Shown here in pieces: positions 18,831-27,504 of a DNA stretch of 64,000 nt. Below the pieces are notes generated by a model, which searched no databases, was not told where the DNA came from, and saw nothing but the letters and a program-made list of their open reading frames with translations. Source of the stretch: Methylobacterium aquaticum (GTDB lineage Bacteria; Pseudomonadota; Alphaproteobacteria; Rhizobiales; Beijerinckiaceae); contig NZ_LABX01000018.1 in NCBI RefSeq assembly GCF_001043915.1, positions 1 through 64,000 of the forward strand, in the 5' to 3' direction. Both the position numbers and the translations under genes were made by a program. Position 1 is the first letter of the stretch, and the number at the start of each line of letters is the position of its first letter.

Positions 18831-20591
18831 CTATGCCGGGTCGCCCGCAACGGCCGGCAGCCGGATCGCGAAGGTCGATCCCGGCTCGGGCGCGTGCGTC
18901 TCCGCGGTGGCCTGCCCGCCATGCAGTTCGGCGATGCGCTTGACGATCGAGAGCCCTAGGCCCGTCGAGCCCTCGCCGGCGGTGGGCTTGGCCGAGAGGC
19001 GCTGGAAGCGGCCGAACAGGCGGCCGATATCCTCCGGCGACAGGCCCGGGCCATGGTCGCGCACGGCGTAGACCGTGTCGTCCGCCTCGCGCGTCACCGT
19101 GACGACGATCTCGCCTCCGGGCGGCGAGTACTTGATGGCGTTCGAGATCAGGTTGTCCATCGCCTCGCGCAGGCGCTCGGCGTCGCCGTGGAGCGTGAGG
19201 CTGTCGGGGATCTCCGAGCGCAGGGTCTGGCCCTTGGTCTCGGCCAGCGGCGCGTTGGCCTGCGACACCTCGCGGGCGAGGGCCGCGACATCCAGCAACT
19301 CGCGCCGCAGCGTGATGTCGTGGGCGTCGTTCATCGCGTCGGCGATCAGGCTCTCGATCATGCCGGTGAGGCGGCGGGCCGTGTCGCGGATATGGCCGAT
19401 CTGGGCGTGCATCGCCTCGGTCGGCTGGGGCCTCGCCGCGATCATGTCGCCCAGCATCTCGGTCCGGCCGAGGATGACGGCGAGAGGATTCTTCAGGTCG
19501 TGGGCGACCGTGCCCAGTATCTCGGTCTTGAGCTGGTTGGCGCGGCGCAGGTCCGAGCGCTGCATGGCGAGCCGGCGGTTCGCCCGCATCAATTCGCCGG
19601 TGCGCTCCACCACCCGCTGCTCCAGGCCGATATTGGCCCGCTGCAATTGCTCGTAGAGGATCACGTTGTCGAAGGCGACCGACAGGCGCGACGTGAACAG
19701 CCCGATCAGGGCGCGGTCGGTCTCCGAGAGCGAGCGGTCGGCCTTCAGGAGGGCGACGATCTCGCTGCCGCTGGCGGTGCGGACGTAGAGGGTCGACCAG
19801 CGGTCGCCGAAGGTGTGGCGCCGCTCGGCGAAGGCATGGGCGACGATCGCCCGCACGTCCTCGTCGAGGGGCCGCGGCCGGTCCCCGCCGGCGAGGTGCT
19901 GGTAGCAGCCGGATCCCGCGAGCACGCTCACCGCGTCCTGCGGTCCGGATTGCTCGCGCAGGACCAGGATGCCCTCGCAGGCGGCGTTCAGGAGCGAGGC
20001 GACCTGGGTCAGCACGCCCTCGGCCAACCGCTGCATCGACTTGTAGTCGAGCAGCATCGGGGCGGCGTCGATGATGATCTCGAGGCCGCGCCGCGTCTCC
20101 TCCAGCCGCTTGAGCTGCTGGTAGGCGCGGAGCGCCGCGGTGAGGCTGGTGAACAGCTTGTCGGCGGTGAGTTCGGTCTTCGCCTTGTAGTCGTTGATGT
20201 CGTAATCGACGATGATGCGCCGCTCCGGCGCCTGGCCGGGCTGGCCGGTGCGCAGGATGATGCGGACCGTGTCGTCCTTCAGCTCGCGCCGCACGAAATC
20301 GACGAGCCTCAACCCCGCATCGTCGGTCTCCATCACCACGTCGAGCAGGATCACCGCCATGCCGCGCCGGGCCGAGAGCAGGGTCCTGGCCTCGGCCGCC
20401 GAATAGGCGGAGATGAGTTCGAGCCCCGCCCCGTCGAGGCCGTAGCCCGACAGGGCGAAGCGGGTGCCCTCGTGCACGGCGGGATCGTCGTCGACCACCA
20501 GCACCGGCCAGGACGCGGCGGGAGACGCGGCGGGAGCCTCGGGGCCGGGCTCGTCGTCCGGCAGGAGAAACAGGATGTCGTCGTCGCTCAT
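18831..20591 (-). CDS. Response regulator-DUF3369-histidine kinase hybrid
   Basis: 586-aa cytoplasmic signalling protein with an unusual N-terminal receiver. Domains: REC (about 28-150, phospho-acceptor Asp84 in ILLDVVMETDD), DUF3369 (about 175-345, GAF-like), HisKA with His364 in VAHDLKNPL, and HATPase (N box DNLISNAIKYSP; G boxes DHGPGLS and GSTGLGLSIVKRI). There is no TM helix. The architecture suggests a relay intermediate: phosphorylated by another kinase or binding a ligand, then signalling through its own kinase domain. The OmpR-type regulator at 21328 is a plausible but unproven partner. Confidence 0.9.
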   Translation of the reverse strand: MSDDDILFLLPDDEPGPEAPAASPAASWPVLVVDDDPAVHEGTRFALSGYGLDGAGLELISAYSAAEARTLLSARRGMAVILLDVVMETDDAGLRLVDFVRRELKDDTVRIILRTGQPGQAPERRIIVDYDINDYKAKTELTADKLFTSLTAALRAYQQLKRLEETRRGLEIIIDAAPMLLDYKSMQRLAEGVLTQVASLLNAACEGILVLREQSGPQDAVSVLAGSGCYQHLAGGDRPRPLDEDVRAIVAHAFAERRHTFGDRWSTLYVRTASGSEIVALLKADRSLSETDRALIGLFTSRLSVAFDNVILYEQLQRANIGLEQRVVERTGELMRANRRLAMQRSDLRRANQLKTEILGTVAHDLKNPLAVILGRTEMLGDMIAARPQPTEAMHAQIGHIRDTARRLTGMIESLIADAMNDAHDITLRRELLDVAALAREVSQANAPLAETKGQTLRSEIPDSLTLHGDAERLREAMDNLISNAIKYSPPGGEIVVTVTREADDTVYAVRDHGPGLSPEDIGRLFGRFQRLSAKPTAGEGSTGLGLSIVKRIAELHGGQATAETHAPEPGSTFAIRLPAVAGDPA

Positions 20592-20894
20592 CGACCGTCC
20601 GTTGAGGGTCTTCGCGGACCGGTGCTCGACGGCGCCGCGGCGTCATCCTGGCCGGGCGGCGGCGGCGGGACAAGATCACGCCGGACGCCCCGCGCCGTCC
20701 CGCGCGGAGCGGCCCCGTTCCGCATCGCCGGTCGACCCGTGGCATCGCGACGGTGACGGGTGGGGCGATGGTCGCGGGCAGGCGCGGCGAGACGTGATGT
20801 CCTGTGCGCGAGAGCACATCCCTCCTGACGATCATCCCCCCGTAATATGAAGGCAACAGAGCCCCGCCCTGATTGCCGATAACGGAGGCACGCT
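20592..20894. promoter_or_regulatory. Divergent region between sensor kinase and small gene
   Basis: 303 bp between divergent genes; it should contain both promoters. Only a short inverted repeat (TGTGC/GCACA near 20801-20817) was noticed. No gene or clear promoter consensus. Confidence 0.25.
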
Positions 20895-21152
20895 ATGCTT
20901 CACGTGGTCCCGGGATATGTCGACGTGACCGTCGACCCGCTGCCGGAGGACGCACCCTGGCGGCGGGATCTCGACGCCTTGAACGCGATTCTCCAGGATT
21001 CCCGCCCGCGCGGGCCGAGCCGCTCCCAGATCGCCGCGCTGATCGAGGCCGAGGCGCCCGGCGCCCTCTCGGCCGTCGCCCGTGCCCGGCTCGCCGATCG
21101 GCTGGCCGGCCTCCTCGCCCGAGACGCCCGGCCGGCCGCGAAGCCCCGATGA
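20895..21152 (+). CDS. Small hypothetical protein
   Basis: 85 aa, not recognised. Soluble, acidic N-terminal half and an Ala/Arg-rich helical C-terminal half (residues about 38-80). ATG 20895 has a strong GGAGG Shine-Dalgarno 5-6 bp upstream, which supports real translation. It lies between the divergent hybrid kinase and the response regulator gene, so a link to that signalling system is possible but only by position. Confidence 0.6.
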   Translation: MLHVVPGYVDVTVDPLPEDAPWRRDLDALNAILQDSRPRGPSRSQIAALIEAEAPGALSAVARARLADRLAGLLARDARPAAKPR

Positions 21153-21327
21153 TCTGAGGACAAATTTCGTGCGTTGCTCTTGCCCCCGGTGCGGTACGTG
21201 GACGGAATGCGCCCAGCACGGCATTGTCGGTGCCGGCGTCAGGGGATGTGGGGATCGCGGCGGCACGGGGGTGAGGGATGGCGGAGACGCGGGGATGCGG
21301 GCGGGTGGCCAGGCCGGAGGCGGCGTG

Positions 21328-22086
21328 ATGCCGGGAGCGGCCCCGCACGTCGTGGTGGTCGACGACGAACCCGATGCCCGTGCCATGGTGGGCGACTACC
21401 TGCGCATGCACGGCTTCGAGGTGAGCCTGTGCGACGGCGGCCGCGCGCTGCGACAACGCCTCGCCGAGGTCGCCCCGGACCTGATCGTCCTCGACCTCAA
21501 CATGCCGGAGGAGGACGGGCTCTCGATCGTGCGCGACCTGAAGGGCCGCTCGACAGTCCCCATCATCATGCTCACCGCCACCGCGAGCCCGATCGACCGG
21601 GTCGTCGGCCTCGAATTGGGGGCGGACGACTACCTGTCCAAGCCCTGCGAGCTGCGCGAGCTGGTCGCCCGCATCCGCTCGGTGCTGCGCCGGGCGGCCC
21701 AGGCGCGCAAAGGCCCGCCCGAGGAGGCGCACCCGGGACACAGGCCAGACAGCCGACCAGGGACCCGACACGAGAGCGGGATCCGCTTCGGCCGGATGAT
21801 CGTCGATATCGACACCCTGCGCCTGCGCGACGAGGCGGGGGCCGAGCAGATCCTGACCCGCTCCGAATTCGCCCTGCTGAAAGCCTTCCTCGACAACCCG
21901 AAGCGGGTGCTGACCCGCGAGCGCCTGCTCGATCTCGCGGATGCCCGCGACCCCGAGGCGTTCGACCGGGCGATCGACGTGCGGATCAACCGCATCCGCA
22001 AGAAGGTCGAGCCCGACCCGGCCAATCCCCGCTTCATCAAGACCGTGCGCGGCATGGGCTACGTGTTCCGGCCCGACGGCGATTGA
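21328..22086 (+). CDS. OmpR/PhoB family response regulator
   Basis: 252 aa. Receiver domain (residues 5-120): acidic pocket VDDEPD, phospho-acceptor Asp56 in IVLDLNMPEEDG, Thr in MLTATAS and Lys in YLSKPCELREL. After a low-complexity linker (about 130-152), a winged-helix DNA-binding domain ends in IDVRINRIRKKVEPDPANPRFIKTVRGMGYVF. ATG 21328 follows GGAGG; upstream in-frame ATGs add only Gly-rich sequence. No kinase of classical sensor type is adjacent; the hybrid kinase at 18831-20591 is the nearest candidate. Confidence 0.92.
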   Translation: MPGAAPHVVVVDDEPDARAMVGDYLRMHGFEVSLCDGGRALRQRLAEVAPDLIVLDLNMPEEDGLSIVRDLKGRSTVPIIMLTATASPIDRVVGLELGADDYLSKPCELRELVARIRSVLRRAAQARKGPPEEAHPGHRPDSRPGTRHESGIRFGRMIVDIDTLRLRDEAGAEQILTRSEFALLKAFLDNPKRVLTRERLLDLADARDPEAFDRAIDVRINRIRKKVEPDPANPRFIKTVRGMGYVFRPDGD

Positions 22087-22234
22087 GGCCGGGCTCCCGC
22101 GCGAAGCGGTTTCGTGACCCTGGGGGCTTGATGAATGGGAAGGGCCTCTCCACGCTATGGCGGGAGAATGCCGTCGTGCTCTGTGCGGCGGGTGGAGAGT
22201 CGTTCGCCCGCCGCCGCTGCCGAGGAGAAGGCCG

Positions 22235-23074
22235 TTGTCGTCCAGCCCCGCCCCCACCCTCTCCGGCGCCGATCCGGTGGCCGGCATCGTCGATCCGGTC
22301 TGGCGGCGGCTGCGCCAGGAGGCCGAGACCGTGATGCGCGACGAACCGCGCCTCGCCTCCTTCCTGTTCGCCAGCGTGCTCAACCACGCCACCCTGGAAT
22401 CGGCGGTGGCTCACCGGGTCGCCTCCCGGCTCGGCCATCCGGCGCTCACCGCCGACCTGATCGCCCAGAGCTTCGGCGAGGCGGTGGCGGACGATCCCGA
22501 TATCGGCCAAGCGTTCCGCGCCGATATCGGCGCGGTGATCGACCGCGACCCGGCCGCCGGCCGGGCGATCGAGCCGGTCCTGTACTTCAAGGGCTTCCAT
22601 GCCATCCAGGCCCACCGCCTGAGCCACTGGCTTTGGGTCCGCGGCCGGCGCGATCTCGCGCTCTATCTCCAGAGCCGCTCGTCCGAGGTCTTCCAGACCG
22701 ACATCCATCCGGCAGCCCGAATCGGCCGCGGCATCTTCCTCGACCACGCCACCGGCCTCGTCGTCGGCTCGACGGCGGTGATCGAGGACGAGGTCTCGAT
22801 GCTGCACGACGTCACCCTCGGCGGCACCGGCAAGCATGGCGGCGATCGCCATCCGAAGATCCGCCACGGCGTGATGATCGGCGCCGGTGCCAAGATCCTC
22901 GGCAATATCGAGGTCGGGGCCTGCGCCCGCGTCGCTGCCGGCTCGGTGGTGCTCCAGGCGGTACCGCCCTGCACCACGGTGGTGGGCGTGCCGGCCCGCG
23001 TCGTCGGCTCAGCCGGCTGCTGCGATCCGGCGCGCGCGATGGACCAGTTCATCCACGCATCGGACGGGATCTGA
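22235..23074 (+). CDS. cysE: Serine O-acetyltransferase
   Basis: Makes O-acetyl-L-serine from serine and acetyl-CoA, the committed step of cysteine synthesis. About 279 aa. The N-terminal helical SATase domain (EAETVMRDEPRLASFLFASVLNH) is followed by the left-handed beta-helix with hexapeptide repeats (IHPAARIGRGIFLDHATGLVVG, HDVTLGGTGKHGGDRHPKIRHGV). A TTG start at 22235 is preferred: GAGGAGAAGG lies just upstream, whereas the ATG at 22157 adds an Arg/Pro-rich stretch with no strong ribosome site. Cysteine feedback probably acts through the C-terminal tail. Confidence 0.93.
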   Translation: MSSSPAPTLSGADPVAGIVDPVWRRLRQEAETVMRDEPRLASFLFASVLNHATLESAVAHRVASRLGHPALTADLIAQSFGEAVADDPDIGQAFRADIGAVIDRDPAAGRAIEPVLYFKGFHAIQAHRLSHWLWVRGRRDLALYLQSRSSEVFQTDIHPAARIGRGIFLDHATGLVVGSTAVIEDEVSMLHDVTLGGTGKHGGDRHPKIRHGVMIGAGAKILGNIEVGACARVAAGSVVLQAVPPCTTVVGVPARVVGSAGCCDPARAMDQFIHASDGI

Positions 23075-23091
23075 CGGAGGTGCGCGCTGGC

Positions 23092-23123
23092 GCCTTGCCC
23101 GCCCGGCCCCGCCGTGGCAAGGC
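23092..23123 (+). terminator. Hairpin after cysE
   Basis: Perfect 8-bp inverted repeat GCCTTGCC (23092-23099) / GGCAAGGC (23116-23123), 16-nt loop, 17 bp after the cysE stop. No U-tract follows. Confidence 0.35.
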
Positions 23124-23314
23124 GGGGGCCTGCCGCCCCCGAAGACGCCCGAAGGGACATCTCCCGGAGGGATCCCGCGGCAGCGCCCGCGGCACGCCCG
23201 GCGGGCAGGGGGCGTCCCAGCATCCCGTGCCGGCGGCGCGGGGTCCTCGTTGACGGCGGCAGTGCCTGCGCCCGTTGCGGTCGCTGCCACGCCCAAGCAC
23301 GTGAAGAGGCCAGC

Positions 23315-23527
23315 GTGAACAAGACCGAGATGACGAAGGTGGAAGGCTATCTCCGCCGCACTTTCGCCAACCACAACATCCGGCTCGTCGCCCGTCCCAA
23401 GAAGACGGATTCGGCGGAGGTCTATATCGGCGAGGAATTCGTCGGCGTGCTGTCGGTCGACGACGAGGATGGCGACCGCTCGTTCAACTTCTCGATGGCG
23501 ATCCTCGATACCGACCTGGACGAGTAG
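23315..23527 (+). CDS. DUF3126 family protein
   Basis: 70-aa protein (MNKTEMTKVEGYLRRTFANHNIRL...) matching the DUF3126 family, found widely in Alphaproteobacteria and of unknown function. The sequence ends with an acidic tail (DTDLDE). GTG 23315 gives the family's usual N-terminus; the open frame upstream to 23114 is Arg/Pro-rich and unlike the family. It follows cysE by 240 bp; the cysE-DUF3126 adjacency hints at shared regulation but no function can be inferred. Confidence 0.85.
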   Translation: MNKTEMTKVEGYLRRTFANHNIRLVARPKKTDSAEVYIGEEFVGVLSVDDEDGDRSFNFSMAILDTDLDE

Positions 23528-23645
23528 CCGGACGACGTCCGATCGCGTGCGTCCGGCGATCCTGTCGCCCCGCGTCGCACGGCGGCGTCCCTCGGCCATG
23601 CACATCGATCCCGGACGGAGTCCCGCCGGGATCGGCCCTGCACCC

Positions 23646-24347
23646 TCAGGGGTTGGGGCCGAACACCCGCTCCAGCCCGGCGAGGCCGGCGCTCCACGAG
23701 GGCAGCCGGTCGGCCGAGAAGCGCAGGCGCAAGGACAGGGTGCCGATCCGGATCTCGCTGAGGCAGGCAGCGTCCGGCTCCGGCACCGGGCCGGTGGCGC
23801 AGCGCGCCGCGAAGCGGCTGCCGTCGCCTTGCGCGAGGTAGAGATCCTCGCCCTCGAACGGCGTGCCGGCCCGGAAGCGCCGGCGCATCAGCCCCTCGGC
23901 CAGCGGCTGCGCCTCGGCGGTCAGGAACCGCGCATAGCGCCGGGCCGGGCTCAAGGGCGCGTCAGTCTCGGGCGCCCGGGTCGCGGTGACCCGCATCAGG
24001 CCGGGCAGGGCGCTGCCGGTCAGCTCGCCCCACGGGATGGCCAGGTCGATGCGCTCCGGCGCCGCCTCGGCGGCAGCCCCGGGCCGCACGAACCAGGCCG
24101 CCGGCAGCACCAGCGGCCGGGGGGCGAGGCTGCCGACCACCACCGGGCCGGCCGGGGCCGGCGGACGGGCGAGCCAGGCGGCGGCGACACCCGTGAGGGC
24201 GACCGAGCCGGCGAGGCCGACGGCCGCCGCCAGGATCAGGCGCCGGTCGACCGGAAGGCCGGTCACGGCCGCGGGCCGGCCGAGCCGGACCGAGTGCAGC
24301 ATATCCCGTTCCAGACGCGCCACCGCGGCGCTCAGTGCAGGCTCCAT
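23646..24347 (-). CDS. Hypothetical membrane-anchored protein
   Basis: 233 aa, family not recognised. A soluble N-terminal segment of about 35 residues (LERDMLHSVRLGRP) is followed by one TM helix (LILAAAVGLAGSVALTGVAAAWLA) and a periplasmic domain of about 170 residues containing two Cys. That N-in/C-out plan with a short cytoplasmic start resembles anti-sigma factors, but no sigma-binding motif is evident and no sigma gene is adjacent, so this is only a thought. ATG 24347 follows GGAGG and is chosen over 24392. Monocistronic, divergent from the DUF6949-like gene. Confidence 0.6.
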   Translation of the reverse strand: MEPALSAAVARLERDMLHSVRLGRPAAVTGLPVDRRLILAAAVGLAGSVALTGVAAAWLARPPAPAGPVVVGSLAPRPLVLPAAWFVRPGAAAEAAPERIDLAIPWGELTGSALPGLMRVTATRAPETDAPLSPARRYARFLTAEAQPLAEGLMRRRFRAGTPFEGEDLYLAQGDGSRFAARCATGPVPEPDAACLSEIRIGTLSLRLRFSADRLPSWSAGLAGLERVFGPNP

Positions 24348-24600
24348 GGTGCCCGCCTCCGATTCGTTCGATTCCAGGCCCGGACCGGGCATGTCCCCGA
24401 ACGGTCTACCCGGACCGTTAACACATCCCTACGGAGAGGCCGGGGTGGGACGGATTTCCGTGGCGCGGCCGCCTCATGCCGAAACGAATCCCGCAATGGG
24501 ATCGGCCTCAGAGATCTGTGGATAACGAAAAATTAACCACACCCGACAATCGCCCCTGGCGCAAGGTGGGACGACCGCGCCGACCGGAAGTTAACCCACC

Positions 24601-24930
24601 ATGAACCTTTCGCCCTCCGCCCTCGAGAACATCCAGACCCTGATCCTCGGCCTCGCCTTCGCGGGCCTCCTGGCGAGCGCCTTCGAATGGGCGACGGCGC
24701 GGCGGGCCAGCTTCGGCCTCCTGTCCGGCGGCGGGCTCGTGGCGCTCGCCTCCCTGCCGATCCTCGTCTTTGGCGCGCCGTTCATCATCCTGCGCAACAC
24801 CGTGCGCGGCCGGCGGATCGAGGGGCGGCCGATCCCCTTCGTGATGCTGGCGACGATGCTGGCTTGCGGCTGGAGCCTGGTCTCGGGCCGGCTCGTGCTC
24901 GACCTCGCCCACATGGTGTCGGGCGCCTGA
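24601..24930 (+). CDS. DUF6949-like small membrane protein
   Basis: 109 aa with three predicted TM helices (about residues 10-30, 42-62 and 82-100). The central motif GAPFIILRNTVRGRRIEGRPIPFVMLAT resembles small membrane proteins common in Hyphomicrobiales annotated as DUF6949; this match is from memory and moderate in confidence. Function unknown. It stands alone, with an AT-richer upstream region (24500-24600) likely to contain its promoter. Confidence 0.65.
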   Translation: MNLSPSALENIQTLILGLAFAGLLASAFEWATARRASFGLLSGGGLVALASLPILVFGAPFIILRNTVRGRRIEGRPIPFVMLATMLACGWSLVSGRLVLDLAHMVSGA

Positions 24931-25309
24931 ACTCTCAGCCGCGACGGCGGAGCGGCCCCGGCGCCGAGGCCGGATCACCGGTTCCGCCGCGGCGTTTTCC
25001 GGGCCGCCGGGCTTTGCCATAAAATCCGGGGAGCCGTCGGATCAGAGATCGTCCGGCAGCACAGGAGGCGGGCCGGTGAGCCGGATGTCCGGGACGGTGT
25101 CCCGCGCGGCCACGGCGCCGAGAGATCGGCCTCGGAGACCGGAGCGCCGCCAGGACACGATCCGTCATCGCCTGCGCAAGGTCGGCTGGGCCCGCGCGCC
25201 CGCGGAATGTCCGCGAGCCTTGCGCAATGTCCGCGGGCTTTCAAGAGGCGACGGGCTGTGCGTCGCAGGGGGTAGACCGTGCCCGGAGCCCGACCCGGCC
25301 TCGTCAGGA
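24931..25309. other. Convergent intergenic region with nested repeats
   Basis: 379 bp between the 3' ends of two convergent genes; no gene seen. It holds a perfect 9-bp inverted repeat (GCCCGCGGA 25198-25206 / TCCGCGGGC 25230-25238) that overlaps two 10-bp direct repeats AATGTCCGCG at 25206-25215 and 25226-25235, spaced exactly 20 bp apart. Confidence 0.5.
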
Positions 25310-25972
25310 TCAGCGATTCGCCGTGGTGATCGGCGATGCGACGCCGTTGAGCGCCACCCAGGCGAGGCCGTCCTGGCCCTCGCGCTTCACGTAGGTGTAG
25401 CCGGTGCGCTGCCAGGGCAGGATCGCGTTGGTCTTGTTGTCGAGAATGTAGTCGCCGCGGTCGGTGCGGACCATCAGCACGGCATGACCCTCGCCGATCT
25501 CGTCGATCACCACGGTCATGCGCAGGGCCCGGCGGGCAAGGCCGCGCTCGACCAGCATCCGGCGCTTGAGGAGCTGGTAATCCTCGCAATCGCCCATGCC
25601 GTCATCCGGGAAATCCCAGCGGTCGACCACGCCCCAATGGTCCTGGTCGATCATCGGCCGGATCCGGCCGTTGACGCGCCGGTTCACCGCGGTGAGCGTG
25701 CGCCACAGGGCCGGCGTCATCGTCACCGTGGTCGGTTCCTGGGTGTCGACGGCGCATTCCGCCGGATAGCGGTTGCAGAAATCCGTCCAGGCGCTCACGG
25801 GCTTGGCCGACCCGCCGCGTTCGATCGCCACGCTGGCATCGGGCAGGGCCGCGAGGGTCTGGCTCCGTCCCTGTGCGGTCGCGCCGCCGATCATCAGCAG
25901 CGTGCCGAGGAGTCCCAGCTGCGCCGCCCGGGCGCCGCGCTTCAGGAGGCCCTGGCGATCGACATGCCGCAT
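25310..25972 (-). CDS. Transglutaminase-like cysteine proteinase (BTLCP), copy 1
   Basis: Exported protein of the bacterial transglutaminase-like cysteine proteinase family (DUF920/PF06035). The catalytic triad is visible: Cys in GDCEDYQLLKRR, His in GEGHAVLMVRTDRG and Asp in YILDNKTN. Start ATG 25972 gives a signal peptide (RQGLLKRGARAAQLGLLGTLLMIGGATAQG) and 220 aa, the same length as its neighbour; in-frame ATGs exist at 26017 and 26080. Related LapG-type enzymes cleave surface adhesins, but here no lapD-like gene is adjacent, so the target is unknown. Confidence 0.83.
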   Translation of the reverse strand: MRHVDRQGLLKRGARAAQLGLLGTLLMIGGATAQGRSQTLAALPDASVAIERGGSAKPVSAWTDFCNRYPAECAVDTQEPTTVTMTPALWRTLTAVNRRVNGRIRPMIDQDHWGVVDRWDFPDDGMGDCEDYQLLKRRMLVERGLARRALRMTVVIDEIGEGHAVLMVRTDRGDYILDNKTNAILPWQRTGYTYVKREGQDGLAWVALNGVASPITTANR

Positions 25973-26163
25973 GTCGACATGGCTCGCCCGGCCGAGGCCG
26001 TCCAACACTGCCCGCATTGCCCCATCGACTCGTCGCTTGGTTCTCGCATCCAAGCTGCCACGGGGCCGGGCGGCGCTCAACCGAAAAATTTAAACCTCGG
26101 TAAACGCCTCCGCCGCACTTTGGTTCCAATTTGATACGCAGATTTTCCAGCTGATTCGGCCCG

Positions 26164-26823
26164 TCACCGGTTGGCGGTGACGGTCGGCGCCGTCGCGCCA
26201 CCGAGGGACACCCAGGCGGCCGTGGTCTGCGATTCGCGCTTGATGTAGGTGTAGCCGGTCTTGTGCCAGGGCAGCACGGCGCTGGTCTTGTTGTCGAGGA
26301 CCAGATCGCCGCGGTCGGTGCGCAGCATCAGCACGGCGTGGCCCTCGCCCTTCTCGTCGATCACCACCGTCATCCGCATCGCGCGGCGCGGCAGGCCGGC
26401 CTGGGCGAGCAGCTTGCGCTTGAGCAACTGGAAATCCTCGCAATCGCCCGAGCCGTCCTCGGCGAGGTCCCAGCGGTCCGGCACGCCCCAATGCTCCTGA
26501 TCGGTGATCGCGCGCAAGCTGGTGTTCACCTGCCGGTTGATGCCGGTGACCGTCTGCCACAGACGCGGGGTCAGCGTGACCTGCGCCGGCTCGGTCACGT
26601 CCACCGCGCATTCCGCAGCGTAGCGGGCGCAGAACTCGACCCAGCCGACGATCGGGCGGGCATGGCCGAGATCCGGCGCGCCGGCGCTCGGCACCGGCAG
26701 GGCGGCGAGGGTCTGGGCCGTCGCCTCGTCACCTTGGGCCGACACCAGCGCCGCCGACAGCATCGCCGCACCGACCAGAACCCGCTTCACCCGCTGCCCG
26801 AAACCCGTGGTCATCTGCGCCAT
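26164..26823 (-). CDS. Transglutaminase-like cysteine proteinase (BTLCP), copy 2
   Basis: 219-aa exported paralogue of the following gene; the two share most of their mature sequence (for example the segments around GDCED(F/Y)QLLKR, MRMTVVIDE and DNKT). Cys, His and Asp of the triad are all present. The signal peptide is residues 1-30 (RVKRVLVGAAMLSAALVSAQG). Transcribed first in the tandem pair, with a gap of 191 bp. A 15-bp palindrome (26826-26840) overlaps the probable ribosome-binding site and may be a regulatory site. Confidence 0.83.
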   Translation of the reverse strand: MAQMTTGFGQRVKRVLVGAAMLSAALVSAQGDEATAQTLAALPVPSAGAPDLGHARPIVGWVEFCARYAAECAVDVTEPAQVTLTPRLWQTVTGINRQVNTSLRAITDQEHWGVPDRWDLAEDGSGDCEDFQLLKRKLLAQAGLPRRAMRMTVVIDEKGEGHAVLMLRTDRGDLVLDNKTSAVLPWHKTGYTYIKRESQTTAAWVSLGGATAPTVTANR

Positions 26824-26825
26824 CC

Positions 26826-26840
26826 CCTTCGTTACGAAGG
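26826..26840. promoter_or_regulatory. Palindrome overlapping BTLCP-2 ribosome-binding site
   Basis: Perfect inverted repeat CCTTCGT-T-ACGAAGG ending 2 bp before the start codon. It could be an operator or an RNA hairpin that hides the ribosome-binding site. Confidence 0.4.
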
Positions 26841-26948
26841 AGAATGGCCCCCCACCTGCTGGGCCGCGCTGAAATGGATCCGCGCAATTTTATCGATCGG
26901 CCCGGCAAGGAGAGGGCCCGGCGGACAGGACCAAGACCTCACTCATCT

Positions 26949-26970
26949 GGCCCGGTGCATTCACCGGGCC
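26949..26970 (-). terminator. Hairpin after gpt
   Basis: Perfect 9-bp stem GGCCCGGTG (26949-26957) / CACCGGGCC (26962-26970) with a 4-nt loop, 20 bp after the gpt stop codon. No U-tract. Confidence 0.55.
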
Positions 26971-26990
26971 ACGTTAGGGGGACGAATACC

Positions 26991-27497
26991 TTAACCGGAC
27001 GTTCCGGGCTGGATCGGCGCCTGGTACGACAGGCCCATGTCCCACGGGAAGTAGATCCAGGTGTCCTGGCTCACCTCCGTGACGAAGGTGTCGATCAACG
27101 GCCGGCCGGCGGGCTTGGCATAGACGGTGGCGAAATGAGCGCCAGGCAGCATCGCGCGCACGACTTGCGCGGTCTTGCCGGTATCGGTCAGGTCATCGAG
27201 GACGAGCACGCCGCGGCCGGACCCGTCGCCGATGGCCCGGATGCTCGGCGCCACGTCCTTGAGCACCTGGAGGGCGCCCTGCTCCTGGTAATCGTGGTAG
27301 CTCGCCACGCAGACGGTCTCGACGAGCCGGATGCCGAGTTCGCGCGCCACGATCGCGGCCGGCACCAGCCCGCCGCGGGTGATGCAGACGATGGCCTCGA
27401 ACGGGCCGGCACCGGCAAGGCGCCAGGCCAGCGCCCGGGCGTCGCGGTGGAACTGGTCCCAGGAAACGGGAAAAGCCTTGTCGCTCGGGGCAGCCAT
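26991..27497 (-). CDS. gpt: Xanthine phosphoribosyltransferase
   Basis: Purine salvage enzyme (168 aa) transferring ribose phosphate from PRPP to xanthine or guanine. The PRPP-binding motif [14 protein letters not shown] (residues about 95-108) and the start of the fold [22 protein letters not shown] are clear. Length fits the Gpt family. It lies 7 bp downstream of the molybdopterin-binding-domain gene, so the two are in one operon. Confidence 0.9.
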   Translation of the reverse strand: MAAPSDKAFPVSWDQFHRDARALAWRLAGAGPFEAIVCITRGGLVPAAIVARELGIRLVETVCVASYHDYQEQGALQVLKDVAPSIRAIGDGSGRGVLVLDDLTDTGKTAQVVRAMLPGAHFATVYAKPAGRPLIDTFVTEVSQDTWIYFPWDMGLSYQAPIQPGTSG

Positions 27498-27504
27498 CGT
27501 GTCC

